In this document: positions 18,507 to 26,046 of the stretch, piece by piece
Layout of the letters: each line of letters starts with the position of its first letter
Numbering within the stretch: the first letter of the stretch is position 1
Source: Fluviibacter phosphoraccumulans_A
GTDB lineage: Bacteria; Pseudomonadota; Gammaproteobacteria; Burkholderiales; Rhodocyclaceae
Length of the DNA: 64,000 bases
Direction of reading: 5' to 3'
Assembly (NCBI GenBank): GCA_036287865.1
Contig: CP126743.1
Span: 1,550,001-1,614,000 of the forward strand
Made by a program: the position numbers and the translations under genes
The notes under the pieces: generated by a model
Told to the model about the DNA's origin: nothing
Database searches by the model: none
Seen by the model: only the letters and a program-made list of their open reading frames with translations

Positions 18507-19014
18507 ATGAATACAAACACAATGGAATCCTAGACACATAGAAACACTGACTAGCGCACATACGCTCGAGCTTTTGCCTTTCTTCAAGAACTTACCGCTC
18601 GCCATCATCGGTCTTTTCACTGCGCTGTGGATTAATGTGTTTTTCCTCCGCCGGATCGCGATCAATTTCGAAATCCGCGGTCTGGCCTGCCTGAACAGAA
18701 ACTACGCGAATGGCGTATTTCATCATTATTTTTTGGGTATTACCTACCTAATGATTGTCCAGATCATGGTTATTATTTTTTGGGGAATCGCACTTTATGG
18801 CTTATCTCTAATCAAAGACCCCATGGAAGCCATCATGTTTGCGGGCAGCTGCTACACCACCATGGGCATCGTCACCGAAGTGATGCCTACCGGCTGGAAG
18901 TTTATTGCGATCATCATCGCACTTTCTGGCCTATTCGCTGTTGCGCTCGCGACCTCATCGATGATTAATATGTCCACACTATTCCGTAGGGCCTGGTTGC
19001 TTAAACACGCGTAA
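18507..19014 (+). pseudogene. Two-TM ion-channel-like membrane protein, 5' end frameshifted
   Basis: A membrane protein resembling small potassium-channel-like proteins: TM1 (LAIIGLFTALWINVFF), TM2 (IVQIMVIIFWGIALYG), then a pore-like stretch SCYTTMGIVTEVMPTGWK followed by TM3. The filter region has TTMGI rather than TVGYG, so K+ selectivity is not assured. The open frame only starts at a TTG at 18574. An ATG at 18507 that overlaps the ancestral prlC stop (ATGA) gives MNTNTMES and then TAG. A one-base shift there joins it to RHIETLTSAHTLELLPFF, so the natural start was probably 18507. If the TTG is used, a slightly shortened protein may still be made. Confidence 0.6.
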
Positions 19015-19127
19015 TGATTGAAGCCATTCTTCAAAAAGAGCACATTGAAATCCCCGATTTCATGTCGATTGAAGAAACGATCAAGGTCAAGGCTGAAATA
19101 AAATCTTCCGATAAGCCAGCACCATGA
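19014..19127 (+). CDS. 37-residue ORF overlapping both neighbours
   Basis: Begins MIEAILQKEHIEIPDFMS at an ATG that overlaps the channel gene's TAA (TAATG) and ends with a TGA overlapping the next ATG (ATGA). It is acidic/basic mixed with no membrane segment. It may be a translationally coupled micro-gene, or the cytoplasmic tail of the channel cut off by a frameshift; the second fits the decay seen around it. Confidence 0.4.
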   Translation: MIEAILQKEHIEIPDFMSIEETIKVKAEIKSSDKPAP

Positions 19128-19633
19128 GCCTGATCAAGTTTCAATCCCCCACGCAAGGTAGCGTGATCATGTTCGGTGATGATGCCAATACACTGTTAAC
19201 AACGCTAAGCCTGCCGGATCACGGTGAAATGACCACTGCGCAGTTACCCGATTATCTGGCGCGCCTTAAAACAGCCATAGATACCGATAAAGCAGCCAAT
19301 CCGGTGATATGGCCTGAGCTACTACAAACTGAAGAAGAAAAGAATGAGCCCGTCGTCGTACGCTTTTCCCAGCGTGCAGCGCCTATGGTTCAACATCACA
19401 TTACCGCCCGGTGTTTGGGGCAACAATCGACTCTGCCCGTGAAACGCCGCATCAAGCGTAATACAGCTTTTCAGGAAATGCGGGCTACGGCTCAAAAAGT
19501 TACAGACCAACAGCCCGCCTTCAGCCAGCCGCGCTCGGCAATGCTGATAGAACATCAAACTTTCCAAATCGCCCGTCTCGCCATCTGCATCAAAACCGTC
19601 GACAAGAATCAGGTCATATTGTTCTGCGGATGA
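19124..19633 (+). CDS. DUF1840-family protein with a run-on tail
   Basis: The first 90 or so residues resemble DUF1840, a small cytosolic family of unknown function in beta-proteobacteria: MSLIKFQSPTQGSVIMFGDD, an AQLPDYLARLKTAI helix and the closing VVVRFSQRAAPM segment. Family members end soon after this. Here the frame continues for 80 residues antisense to the convergent spermidine-synthase-like gene, so the natural stop was probably lost by a small indel near 19385-19400. The ATG overlaps the preceding micro-ORF. The tail should not be treated as a domain. Confidence 0.5.
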   Translation: MSLIKFQSPTQGSVIMFGDDANTLLTTLSLPDHGEMTTAQLPDYLARLKTAIDTDKAANPVIWPELLQTEEEKNEPVVVRFSQRAAPMVQHHITARCLGQQSTLPVKRRIKRNTAFQEMRATAQKVTDQQPAFSQPRSAMLIEHQTFQIARLAICIKTVDKNQVILFCG

Positions 19634-19996
19634 CGCCATCCAGGCCGCCCCCTCCGCAATCTCAACCTGAAGCCGGTCGCCCAGCGGAGGGAGTTTAAAT
19701 CCTTGTTGCGCCGCCCCCACCACCACGGGCTCCAGCTCAACCACCATCTGGTGTGCTTCCGGCAAGTTAGCATAAATAAACCGGGTTAACGAAGCAGCAC
19801 CTAACCCAACCTGCAGAATACGTTTCGGCAACAGGGGCCAGGTTGCCGACAAGAGCAACCCGGCCATCATCTCCCGGGTATAGACCAGCTCCAGATCATT
19901 GGGCCGGTTGATGCACATGGCACCCTGCACCCAATCCGAGCCAAAGTGCAGGGTACGCACCCCGCGTGCCTCACGAATCTCGATGGGACAAGACAT
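19322..19996 (-). CDS. Spermidine-synthase-like methyltransferase-fold protein
   Basis: The 224 residues have the Rossmann-type fold of spermidine synthases: ILQVGLGAASLTRFIY (nucleotide loop), MVVELEPVVVGAA (acidic ligand strand end), and YDLILVDGFDADGETGDL (catalytic-Asp region). Proteins of this short type lack the N-terminal beta domain of SpeE, and their substrate is unknown, so polyamine synthesis is only one possibility. The last 20 residues (after GGNVMLN) overlap the convergent DUF1840 gene and look unlike the family, hinting at a shifted 3' end. Confidence 0.6.
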   Translation of the reverse strand: MSCPIEIREARGVRTLHFGSDWVQGAMCINRPNDLELVYTREMMAGLLLSATWPLLPKRILQVGLGAASLTRFIYANLPEAHQMVVELEPVVVGAAQQGFKLPPLGDRLQVEIAEGAAWMASSAEQYDLILVDGFDADGETGDLESLMFYQHCRARLAEGGLLVCNFLSRSPHFLKSCITLDAAFHGQSRLLPQTPGGNVMLNHRRCTLGKAYDDGLILFFFSL

Positions 19997-20073
19997 ACGA
20001 ACTTTTCACCCGAAATAACGAACCAGACACAGCAATGTTAGACTGAAATATCGTATTGTCCAGCAGAACCGCT

Positions 20074-20926
20074 ATGGCCAAAAAAAGAACCCCTCAGATG
20101 AACTGATCAAGCTTGATAAGCGCATCACCAATCGGTGAGTTTAAACTCCTGCTCAAGCCACGTGGGCTGGATCACCACCACCGAATTACCGAATTACAAA
20201 CAGAGATCCACAATCTCTGCGAGGAAAGTGGTCTGGTATTTACCGCACCACAGCGGCATGCGGAATATCTATTTCGTCGACACACTGGATAATTCTTTCC
20301 GGCGAAACAAGCTCATTCTGCGCATCCGCGAATCGCGCAAAGAAGCCTGGACCGACGATTGGTGCGAAGTCACCTTCAAATGCCGTTCGGAAGACATCGA
20401 CCGAGCCTGGCAACTCAACCCGATTCCAAAAACAGAGATCCCGTTCCGCATCCGTTTCAAAGAAGAAATCCTGAAGGATGGCCCAATTGGCTCTATTCGT
20501 CGTCTTTACTCTCATAACGCAATCCTCGACCAGGTCGCTACGATCGACCACGTTCCGACACGCAAGCTTTCGGCACTGCTTCCAATCTTCCCGGGTTTAG
20601 CCGAGCTCAATCTACCCTTCGAAGAAAAATTACGAATTGTAGGTAACGCCAAAAACAAAGTGCTTGAAGCCTGCGTCACGCTCGGCAATATTGCCTTTTC
20701 GAACCAAGTCCATGCCCATTGCGAAATTGCGATCTGGTTTCACACCGTGGGAGAGCCTATGATTGGCGAGTTGGCCTTTGCATACCACGTCCACAAAAAC
20801 AATCGCAAAGATATTGAAACACATCGCCTTGCCGATGAATTTTTCAAGAAGCTACAGCAGTTCTTTGCCAAAGACATCGCACTCGGCACCACTAAAACCG
20901 CAATGATGTATGGCAGCAAAGAATAA
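20074..20926 (+). pseudogene. CYTH-domain protein, nonsense and frameshift
   Basis: Probable member of the CYTH (triphosphate tunnel) superfamily. The frame from ATG 20074 (MAKKRTPQMN) meets TGA at 20104-20106, then continues in frame with GEFKLLLKPRGLDHHHRITE to about 20255. The rest, with RNIYFVDTLDNSFRRNKLILRIRE (the YFDT..L..N..LRIR strand pattern of CYTH proteins) and WCEVTFKCRSEDI, is one frame over, from about 20258 to 20926. The two parts read naturally as one protein after a single-base correction. Substrate is unknown. The 3' end overlaps the first chromate-transporter gene by 17 bases. Confidence 0.6.
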
Positions 20927-21491
20927 TTCTGATTTGCCCAAGATCTCGCTGCACCAGATCTTCTGGCAATTCTTTGTCGTTGGCGCCATCAGCTTTGGCG
21001 GCGGCATCATCGCTTATTTAAAAGAGCTCCTTATCACACGCTATCGCTGGGTCGATAACGACGAATTCATCGTCATGCTCTCGATTAGCCAGACCATGCC
21101 CGGTCTGAATTCCGTCAATATCGCCATTCTCATGGGAGATCGCCTCCGTGGCGCCCTCGGAGCCTGGGTGGCAACCTTAGGTCTACTGATGCCCGGTACC
21201 GTTATTGTCTTAAGCATCGGTCTGCTCTATGGCCTTAATAGAGAACACCCCATGGCCAACCATGTGCTGGGTGGTGTTGCTGCCGCTGCGGCCGCATTAT
21301 TGGCAACAGTCACCTGGAACCTGGGTGAACGCACCTTCAAAAAGCGCAAATCCCTCGCGCTGTTGGTACTGACATTCGTGCTGATGAGCATTGTCAAATG
21401 GCCACTTTATATGGTGCTCGCTATCGTACCGCAGCTTTCGCTGTATATCTACCGACCAACGCAAACCCACACACCGGAACAATCATCATGA
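20910..21491 (+). CDS. Chromate transporter, N-terminal-type half
   Basis: Short-chain CHR-family membrane protein of 193 residues. It shows the family motif FFVVGAISFGGGIIAYL near residue 20 and SQTMPGLNSVNIAILMGDRL in the first loop, followed by hydrophobic helices (LGLLMPGTVIVLSIGLLYG, VLGGVAAAAAALLATVTW). Short-chain CHR proteins work in pairs with opposite topology, exporting chromate or acting as anion transporters of unclear natural role. Its TGA overlaps the ATG of the partner gene (ATGA at 21488-21491). Confidence 0.88.
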   Translation: MAAKNNSDLPKISLHQIFWQFFVVGAISFGGGIIAYLKELLITRYRWVDNDEFIVMLSISQTMPGLNSVNIAILMGDRLRGALGAWVATLGLLMPGTVIVLSIGLLYGLNREHPMANHVLGGVAAAAAALLATVTWNLGERTFKKRKSLALLVLTFVLMSIVKWPLYMVLAIVPQLSLYIYRPTQTHTPEQSS

Positions 21492-22012
21492 CGTTCTGGT
21501 TACAACTGGCCAGCGTTTTTTCCATGCTCTCGCTACTGGCGGTAGGTGGCGGTTCTGCCGTACTGCCAGAAATGCAAAGCATGCTGCATCACCACTTTAA
21601 TTTCAGCGCAACCGATTTTGTACACGCCTACAGCGTGGGCCAGCTCGCCCCCGGCCCTAATATGCTATCCATGCTCATCATGGGTAACATGATCGATGGC
21701 TTTACCGGCGGCCTCATCGTAGCCCTAGCCTTCTTCATGCCCTCCAGCATTCTCTGCCTTTACGCAGGTCGTCTCTGGACATGTATTGGCGATACGCCCT
21801 GGCGACACAGCCTGCAACAGGCGCTTGAACCCATTTCTATCGATCTGATGTGCTCTGGTGTCTACACCATTGCCAAAGAATCCTTGGTGAACTGGCAATC
21901 ATGTGCTGTTGCACTGATGATTGGGTTGCTGCTCATTAAAACTAAGATCAATCCGGTGATTTTAATAATTGGTGCTGGCGGAGTTGGTCTCTTAGGTGCT
22001 TATCCCGCCTGA
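21488..22012 (+). CDS. Chromate transporter, C-terminal-type half
   Basis: Partner short-chain CHR protein of 174 residues beginning MTFWLQLASVFSMLSLLAVGGGSAVLPE, with the paired-family motifs AVGGGSAVLPEMQ and SVGQLAPGPNMLSMLIMGNM and several transmembrane helices. I start at 21488, the ATG overlapping the upstream stop, rather than at the longer in-frame ATG at 21398, because family alignments begin with this hydrophobic segment. Translational coupling to the upstream half is likely. Its 3' end abuts the convergent porin pseudogene. Confidence 0.88.
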   Translation: MTFWLQLASVFSMLSLLAVGGGSAVLPEMQSMLHHHFNFSATDFVHAYSVGQLAPGPNMLSMLIMGNMIDGFTGGLIVALAFFMPSSILCLYAGRLWTCIGDTPWRHSLQQALEPISIDLMCSGVYTIAKESLVNWQSCAVALMIGLLLIKTKINPVILIIGAGGVGLLGAYPA

Positions 22013-22014
22013 GC

Positions 22015-23226
22015 CTAAAACAATAAACCGGCTTCAATCATTACGCGTGTCTGGTTGTTATTGAGCCCATTTGCACCAAATGCCTGACCCGCAAGCGGAT
22101 TAAATGCTTTCACGTAGCTTAATTCCCCTCGCGCAAAAACTTTACCCCACTGCACTGTGGGTGTTAACGTCCCCGACCAGACAGCACTGCCCTGGCCATA
22201 CATCAGCCCCGCCGGATTGTTAGCCAGCTTGTTATTGCCATAACTGGACTGATATTCAAAACGTGTGGGAATCGACACATGAAACTTTGGTGCCACGCCA
22301 TTTTGCAAAGGGGTCACATGATACGTAGACAGAAGTGCCAACCCCAATGTCTGAGACTGACCATTGATACTGATGGCCGTATTCATGGGCACATAAGTGT
22401 ACTGAGCATAAGGCATAACGCTCCAGCGGTCATCCTGATACTGATAGATTAGATTTGCAATTTGCGAATTGTTCTGCAGAAGCGGGGTCGATATCGTGTT
22501 CTGTGAGTTTCCTGAAACAGCACCAGTTCAGCTAATCGTTACATTACTGCTACTGCCTGTTTTAAGACCAACCGAGCCTCCTAGCCAGTTATACACATCA
22601 GAGTAAGCGCCATTGTTCCATCATGCCAGCGAGGCTGAAAAAATATCCTCGGAAAAATTCAGCTGCATACCCTGAGTGATCACGTTTGTCTGGCTCCAGA
22701 GTAACCCACGCTGAATATTTGCGTTCTGAAAGGTGAATGCCGCTTCACCACCACCAAGCGCTGCTAGCTTACCAATGGATAACGCCCAATTTTCGTTTAG
22801 TGTCACGGACACATAGGCCTGTGGCAAATAATTGTAATAAGACTCGGTCGTGGGCTGTGCTCGTGTGTATGGCACGCCTAACGCTGGCATGGCATAAAGA
22901 CCTGTTTACACTAAAAGTTGTACCGGTCCATTGGTTTTCTGCACAATCATTTGTGCATTAGAAAACCCCGCGTAGTCAGCTTCGTTCGATGAAACAGCAT
23001 TAGTCTGACGAAATGAAAGCCCGCTCCCAACACCTTGTACTGACCAATTGCCATAGGTGTTCGAATCAATAGACAGAAAGTTTGGCGCAAAGGAGAGGGT
23101 ACTCCCCATAGCAAGCCCCAAAACAGGTCCAGTTGTTTCCGAAGCGGTTTGAGCAAAAATTTGTGAGCAACCCAGCAGACCTATTGTCAAAAAAAACAGC
23201 CGGGTTGCCTTAGCGCAGAGATTCAT
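22015..23226 (-). pseudogene. Outer-membrane beta-barrel porin with three in-frame stops
   Basis: A single frame of 404 codons encodes a porin-like outer-membrane protein. It has a signal peptide (MNLCAKATRLFFLTIGLLGC.. ending AQ|TA), alternating beta-strand sequence (NGPVQLLV, YYNYLPQAYVSVTLNENWAL, RVMIEAGLLF) and a terminal Phe typical of BAM substrates. It resembles BBP2/porin-2 proteins. The frame is kept throughout, but stops occur at 22906-22908 (TAA after VQLLV), 22621-22623 (TGA after FSASLA) and near 22530 (TGA after SNVTIS). Each can arise by one C-to-T or G-to-A change from a Gln or Trp codon. Three nonsense codons without any indel mark a dead gene rather than a sequencing slip. 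Confidence 0.8.
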
Positions 23227-23260
23227 AAACTGCACACACTCTAAAGGGCTTACAAATTAA

Positions 23261-23345
23261 TGGTACCTCGGGTCGGAATCGAACCGACACTCCTTTCGGA
23301 ACCGGATTTTGAGTCCGGCGCGTCTACCAGTTCCACCACCGAGGC
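23261..23345 (-). tRNA. tRNA-Leu (anticodon CAA)
   Basis: Complete class II tRNA: acceptor GCCTCGG pairing with CCGAGGT, D-arm, anticodon stem CCGGA/TCCGG with loop CTCAAAA (anticodon CAA), a long variable arm, T-arm GTCGG TTCGATT CCGAC, and an encoded CCA. All stems are paired, unlike the tRNA-Thr further on. Confidence 0.95.
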
Positions 23346-23401
23346 ACGCGGGTGGCATTATACACGCGAGTTTGCCTTGCGAACCTTTATACTTGCGCCT
23401 C

Positions 23402-24490
23402 ATGAGCGCAAATGCACCCCCTTCTCTTTCGAAACTGAGTGATTACGACTTCGAACTACCGGAATCGTTGATTGCTCAGTACCCGGCTGCCGAGCGCACG
23501 GCAAGCCGCCTACTCCTGGTGAATGGTGCTGACCTCACCGACCAACAGTTTACGAACCTACCCAGCCTGCTGAATCCGGGCGACCTGCTCGTAATGAACG
23601 ATACGCGGGTGTTACGCGCCCGCTTTTTCGGACAGAAAGATACTGGTGGCCAGGTTGAGGTATTGATTGAACGGATTACCGGGAAGGCTGGTCGCGAAGC
23701 CCGTGCCAAGATTCGGGCTAGCAAATCTCCCAAGCCGGGCACCCGTTTACGCTTAGCTGATGCCTTTAGCGTAGAAGTGACGGGGCGGGATGGCGAGTTC
23801 TTTGTACTCGCGCTGCCACCGGAAGAGACCCAAGATTTCTGGCAACTGACCGAAGCACACGGCCTACTGCCGCTACCACCCTACATTACGCACACACCGG
23901 GCAGCGATGACGAAACGCGCTACCAAACCGTTTACACCAAAAACCTGGGGGCTGTTGCTGCGCCTACAGCGGGCTTGCACTTTGATGATGCGATGCTGTC
24001 GCAGCTCAAAGCCAAAGGCATTGAAACCGCCACGGTGACGCTGCATGTGGGCGCCGGCACTTTTCAACCGGTACGTGCCGAAAACCTGGACGAGCATGTG
24101 ATGCACCATGAGTGGTATCATCTACCGGAAACCACAACACAAGCTATCGCCGCCTGTCGTGCGCGTGGCGGTAAAGTCGTTGCCGTAGGCACCACCTCTT
24201 TACGCGCACTGGAATCAGCTGCGAAATATCAGAACATTTTGCCCGGCGGCTTGTTGCAGCCCGATAGCCGGGAAACTGATCTATTTATCCGCCTTGGCTA
24301 TACCTTCAAAGTAGTGGATCGGCTGATTACCAACTTCCACCTACCCAAATCGACGTTACTAATGCTGGTGTCTGCCTTTGCGGGTTACAACACCATGAGA
24401 GCAGCCTACCAGCACGCCATTGAAAAGCAGTACCGCTTTTTCAGCTATGGCGATGCCATGCTGTTAACCCGCATCGGAAACACCTTATGA
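23402..24490 (+). CDS. queA: S-adenosylmethionine:tRNA ribosyltransferase-isomerase
   Basis: Adds the epoxycyclopentanediol moiety from SAM to preQ1 in tRNA, the penultimate step of queuosine synthesis. I start at ATG 23402 (MSANAPPSLSKLSDYDFELP); the longer frame to 23309 runs into the tRNA-Leu gene. Motifs: LIAQYPAAERTASRLL, LLVMNDTRVLRARFFG, PTAGLHFDDAML, HVGAGTFQPVRAENLDEHVMH, and TNFHLPKSTLLMLVSAFAG. The TGA overlaps the tgt start (ATGA), giving the standard queA-tgt-yajC-secDF order. Confidence 0.96.
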   Translation: MSANAPPSLSKLSDYDFELPESLIAQYPAAERTASRLLLVNGADLTDQQFTNLPSLLNPGDLLVMNDTRVLRARFFGQKDTGGQVEVLIERITGKAGREARAKIRASKSPKPGTRLRLADAFSVEVTGRDGEFFVLALPPEETQDFWQLTEAHGLLPLPPYITHTPGSDDETRYQTVYTKNLGAVAAPTAGLHFDDAMLSQLKAKGIETATVTLHVGAGTFQPVRAENLDEHVMHHEWYHLPETTTQAIAACRARGGKVVAVGTTSLRALESAAKYQNILPGGLLQPDSRETDLFIRLGYTFKVVDRLITNFHLPKSTLLMLVSAFAGYNTMRAAYQHAIEKQYRFFSYGDAMLLTRIGNTL

Positions 24491-25596
24491 AATTTGATCT
24501 GATCACCACCGATGGTGCCGCTCGCCGTGGCCGTCTCACGCTGGCGCATGGCCAAGTCGATACCCCCGCTTTCATGCCGGTAGGCACCTATGGCACCGTG
24601 AAGGCCATGACACCGGAAGCTCTGGCTGACACGGGCGCCCAGATCTGCCTAGGCAACACCTTCCACCTCTGGTTACGCCCGGGCATGGAGGTGATCAAAC
24701 AATTTGGTGGCTTGCACCAATTTATGAACTGGGACAAACCCATTCTTATGGATTCTGGTGGTTTTCAAGTGTTTTCACTAGGCGATCTACGCAAGATCAC
24801 CGAAGAAGGCGTCAAGCTTGCTTCGCCGATTGATGGTGCAAAACTGTTTCTGACCCCGGAAATCTCGATGCAGATCCAGAAGGATCTGAATAGTGACATC
24901 GTGATGATTTTCGATGAGTGCACGCCCTACCCGGCCGATTACAAAACCGCGGCCGAATCGATGCGCCTATCGCTACGCTGGGCGCGCCGCTCACGAAACG
25001 AGCATGATCACCTGGAAAATACCAACGCCCTCTTCGGTATTGTTCAGGGCGGCATGCACGAAGCGCTGCGCGATGAATCACTGGCCGGCCTGAAAGACAT
25101 CAATTTCAATGGTTTTGCCATTGGCGGCTTATCCGTCGGCGAACCCAAAGAAGACATGATGCGCATTCTGGCGCACACGGCACCGCAGTTACCGACCGAT
25201 AAGCCCCGTTACCTCATGGGCGTGGGCACTCCGGAAGATCTGATGGATTCGGTAGAACAGGGTATCGATATGTTTGATTGCGTGATGCCGACACGAAATG
25301 CGCGAAACGGCCATCTTTTCACCCGTTTCGGCGACGTTAAGATCAAGAATGCCCGTTTTAAAACGGAACAAGGCCCGCTCGACTCCACCTGCAGCTGCTA
25401 CACCTGCCAGAATTTTAGCCGCGCCTACCTGCACCACCTGTTCCGCGCTGGCGAGATCCTCTCGAGCATTCTGAATACCATTCACAATCTGCACTATTAC
25501 CAGACGCTCATGGCCGAAATGCGTAATGCGATCGAAGATGGTCAATTCGCAAGCAAAGTCAACGCCCTGCGCGCCGACCGACAACGCGGGGTGTAA
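24487..25596 (+). CDS. tgt: tRNA-guanine transglycosylase
   Basis: Exchanges guanine-34 for preQ1 in tRNAs with GUN anticodons. The 369 residues (E. coli 375) contain the catalytic segment ILMDSGGFQVFSLGDLRKI (first Asp), the second Asp region FDCVMPTRNARNGHLFT, and the zinc site CSCYTCQNFSRAYLHHL. Overlaps queA by four bases. The frame is intact. Confidence 0.97.
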   Translation: MKFDLITTDGAARRGRLTLAHGQVDTPAFMPVGTYGTVKAMTPEALADTGAQICLGNTFHLWLRPGMEVIKQFGGLHQFMNWDKPILMDSGGFQVFSLGDLRKITEEGVKLASPIDGAKLFLTPEISMQIQKDLNSDIVMIFDECTPYPADYKTAAESMRLSLRWARRSRNEHDHLENTNALFGIVQGGMHEALRDESLAGLKDINFNGFAIGGLSVGEPKEDMMRILAHTAPQLPTDKPRYLMGVGTPEDLMDSVEQGIDMFDCVMPTRNARNGHLFTRFGDVKIKNARFKTEQGPLDSTCSCYTCQNFSRAYLHHLFRAGEILSSILNTIHNLHYYQTLMAEMRNAIEDGQFASKVNALRADRQRGV

Positions 25597-25664
25597 GCCG
25601 GCCGTTGCCTGAAAAATGCTAGAATTAGCACTTTAGTTAACCACCCTTTTCCGGAGACGACCCC

Positions 25665-25970
25665 GTGAACGCATCGCTTCAAGAAAGCCTCAGCCAGTTT
25701 CTGCCACTGATCGCCATGTTCGCGATCCTGTACTTCCTGATGATTAGTCCTCAGATGAAAAAGGCCAAAGAACACAAAGCACTGATCGCTGGTCTGCAAA
25801 AGGGTGACGAAGTGATCACTCAAGGTGGCCTGACTGGCAAAGTGACTGCCATTGGTGACAACTACGTCAAAATCGAAGTCGGCTCGAACAGCGCCGGCGC
25901 GGTAGAAATTACCGTACAGCGTCCCGCCATCGGCATTGTTCTGATGAAGGGTTCGCTCAACTCGCTGTAA
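25665..25970 (+). CDS. yajC: Sec translocon accessory subunit YajC
   Basis: Small inner-membrane partner of SecDF. The 101 residues have one N-terminal membrane helix (FLPLIAMFAILYFLMISPQMKK) and a cytoplasmic domain with the GDEVITQGGLTGKV motif. The gene lies 68 bases after tgt, with CCGGAGAC upstream of a GTG start. A hairpin separates it from secD. Confidence 0.95.
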   Translation: MNASLQESLSQFLPLIAMFAILYFLMISPQMKKAKEHKALIAGLQKGDEVITQGGLTGKVTAIGDNYVKIEVGSNSAGAVEITVQRPAIGIVLMKGSLNSL

Positions 25971-26006
25971 TCAACCGGATTTGCACCCTATCGTGCACGT
26001 TCGACC

Positions 26007-26027
26007 CGGGGGCTTCGGCCCCCGTTT
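26007..26027 (+). terminator. GC-rich hairpin between yajC and secD
   Basis: CGGGGGC TTCG GCCCCCG, a 7-bp stem with a stable UUCG tetraloop, followed by TTTGACTTTT. The T-tract is weak, so it probably acts as a partial terminator or mRNA-stability element within the operon. Confidence 0.55.
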
Positions 26028-26046
26028 GACTTTTCTGTGACCCGTC

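Noticed and set aside
19400..19633. C-terminal extension of the DUF1840 protein as a new domain
   Set aside because: Antisense of the spermidine-synthase-like gene; family members end before it.
22015..23226. Alternative genetic code (TGA as Trp, TAA/TAG as Gln)
   Set aside because: TGA ends intact genes such as queA, alaS and lptF, TAG ends secF and TAA ends many others; the extra stops occur only in genes that otherwise look decayed.
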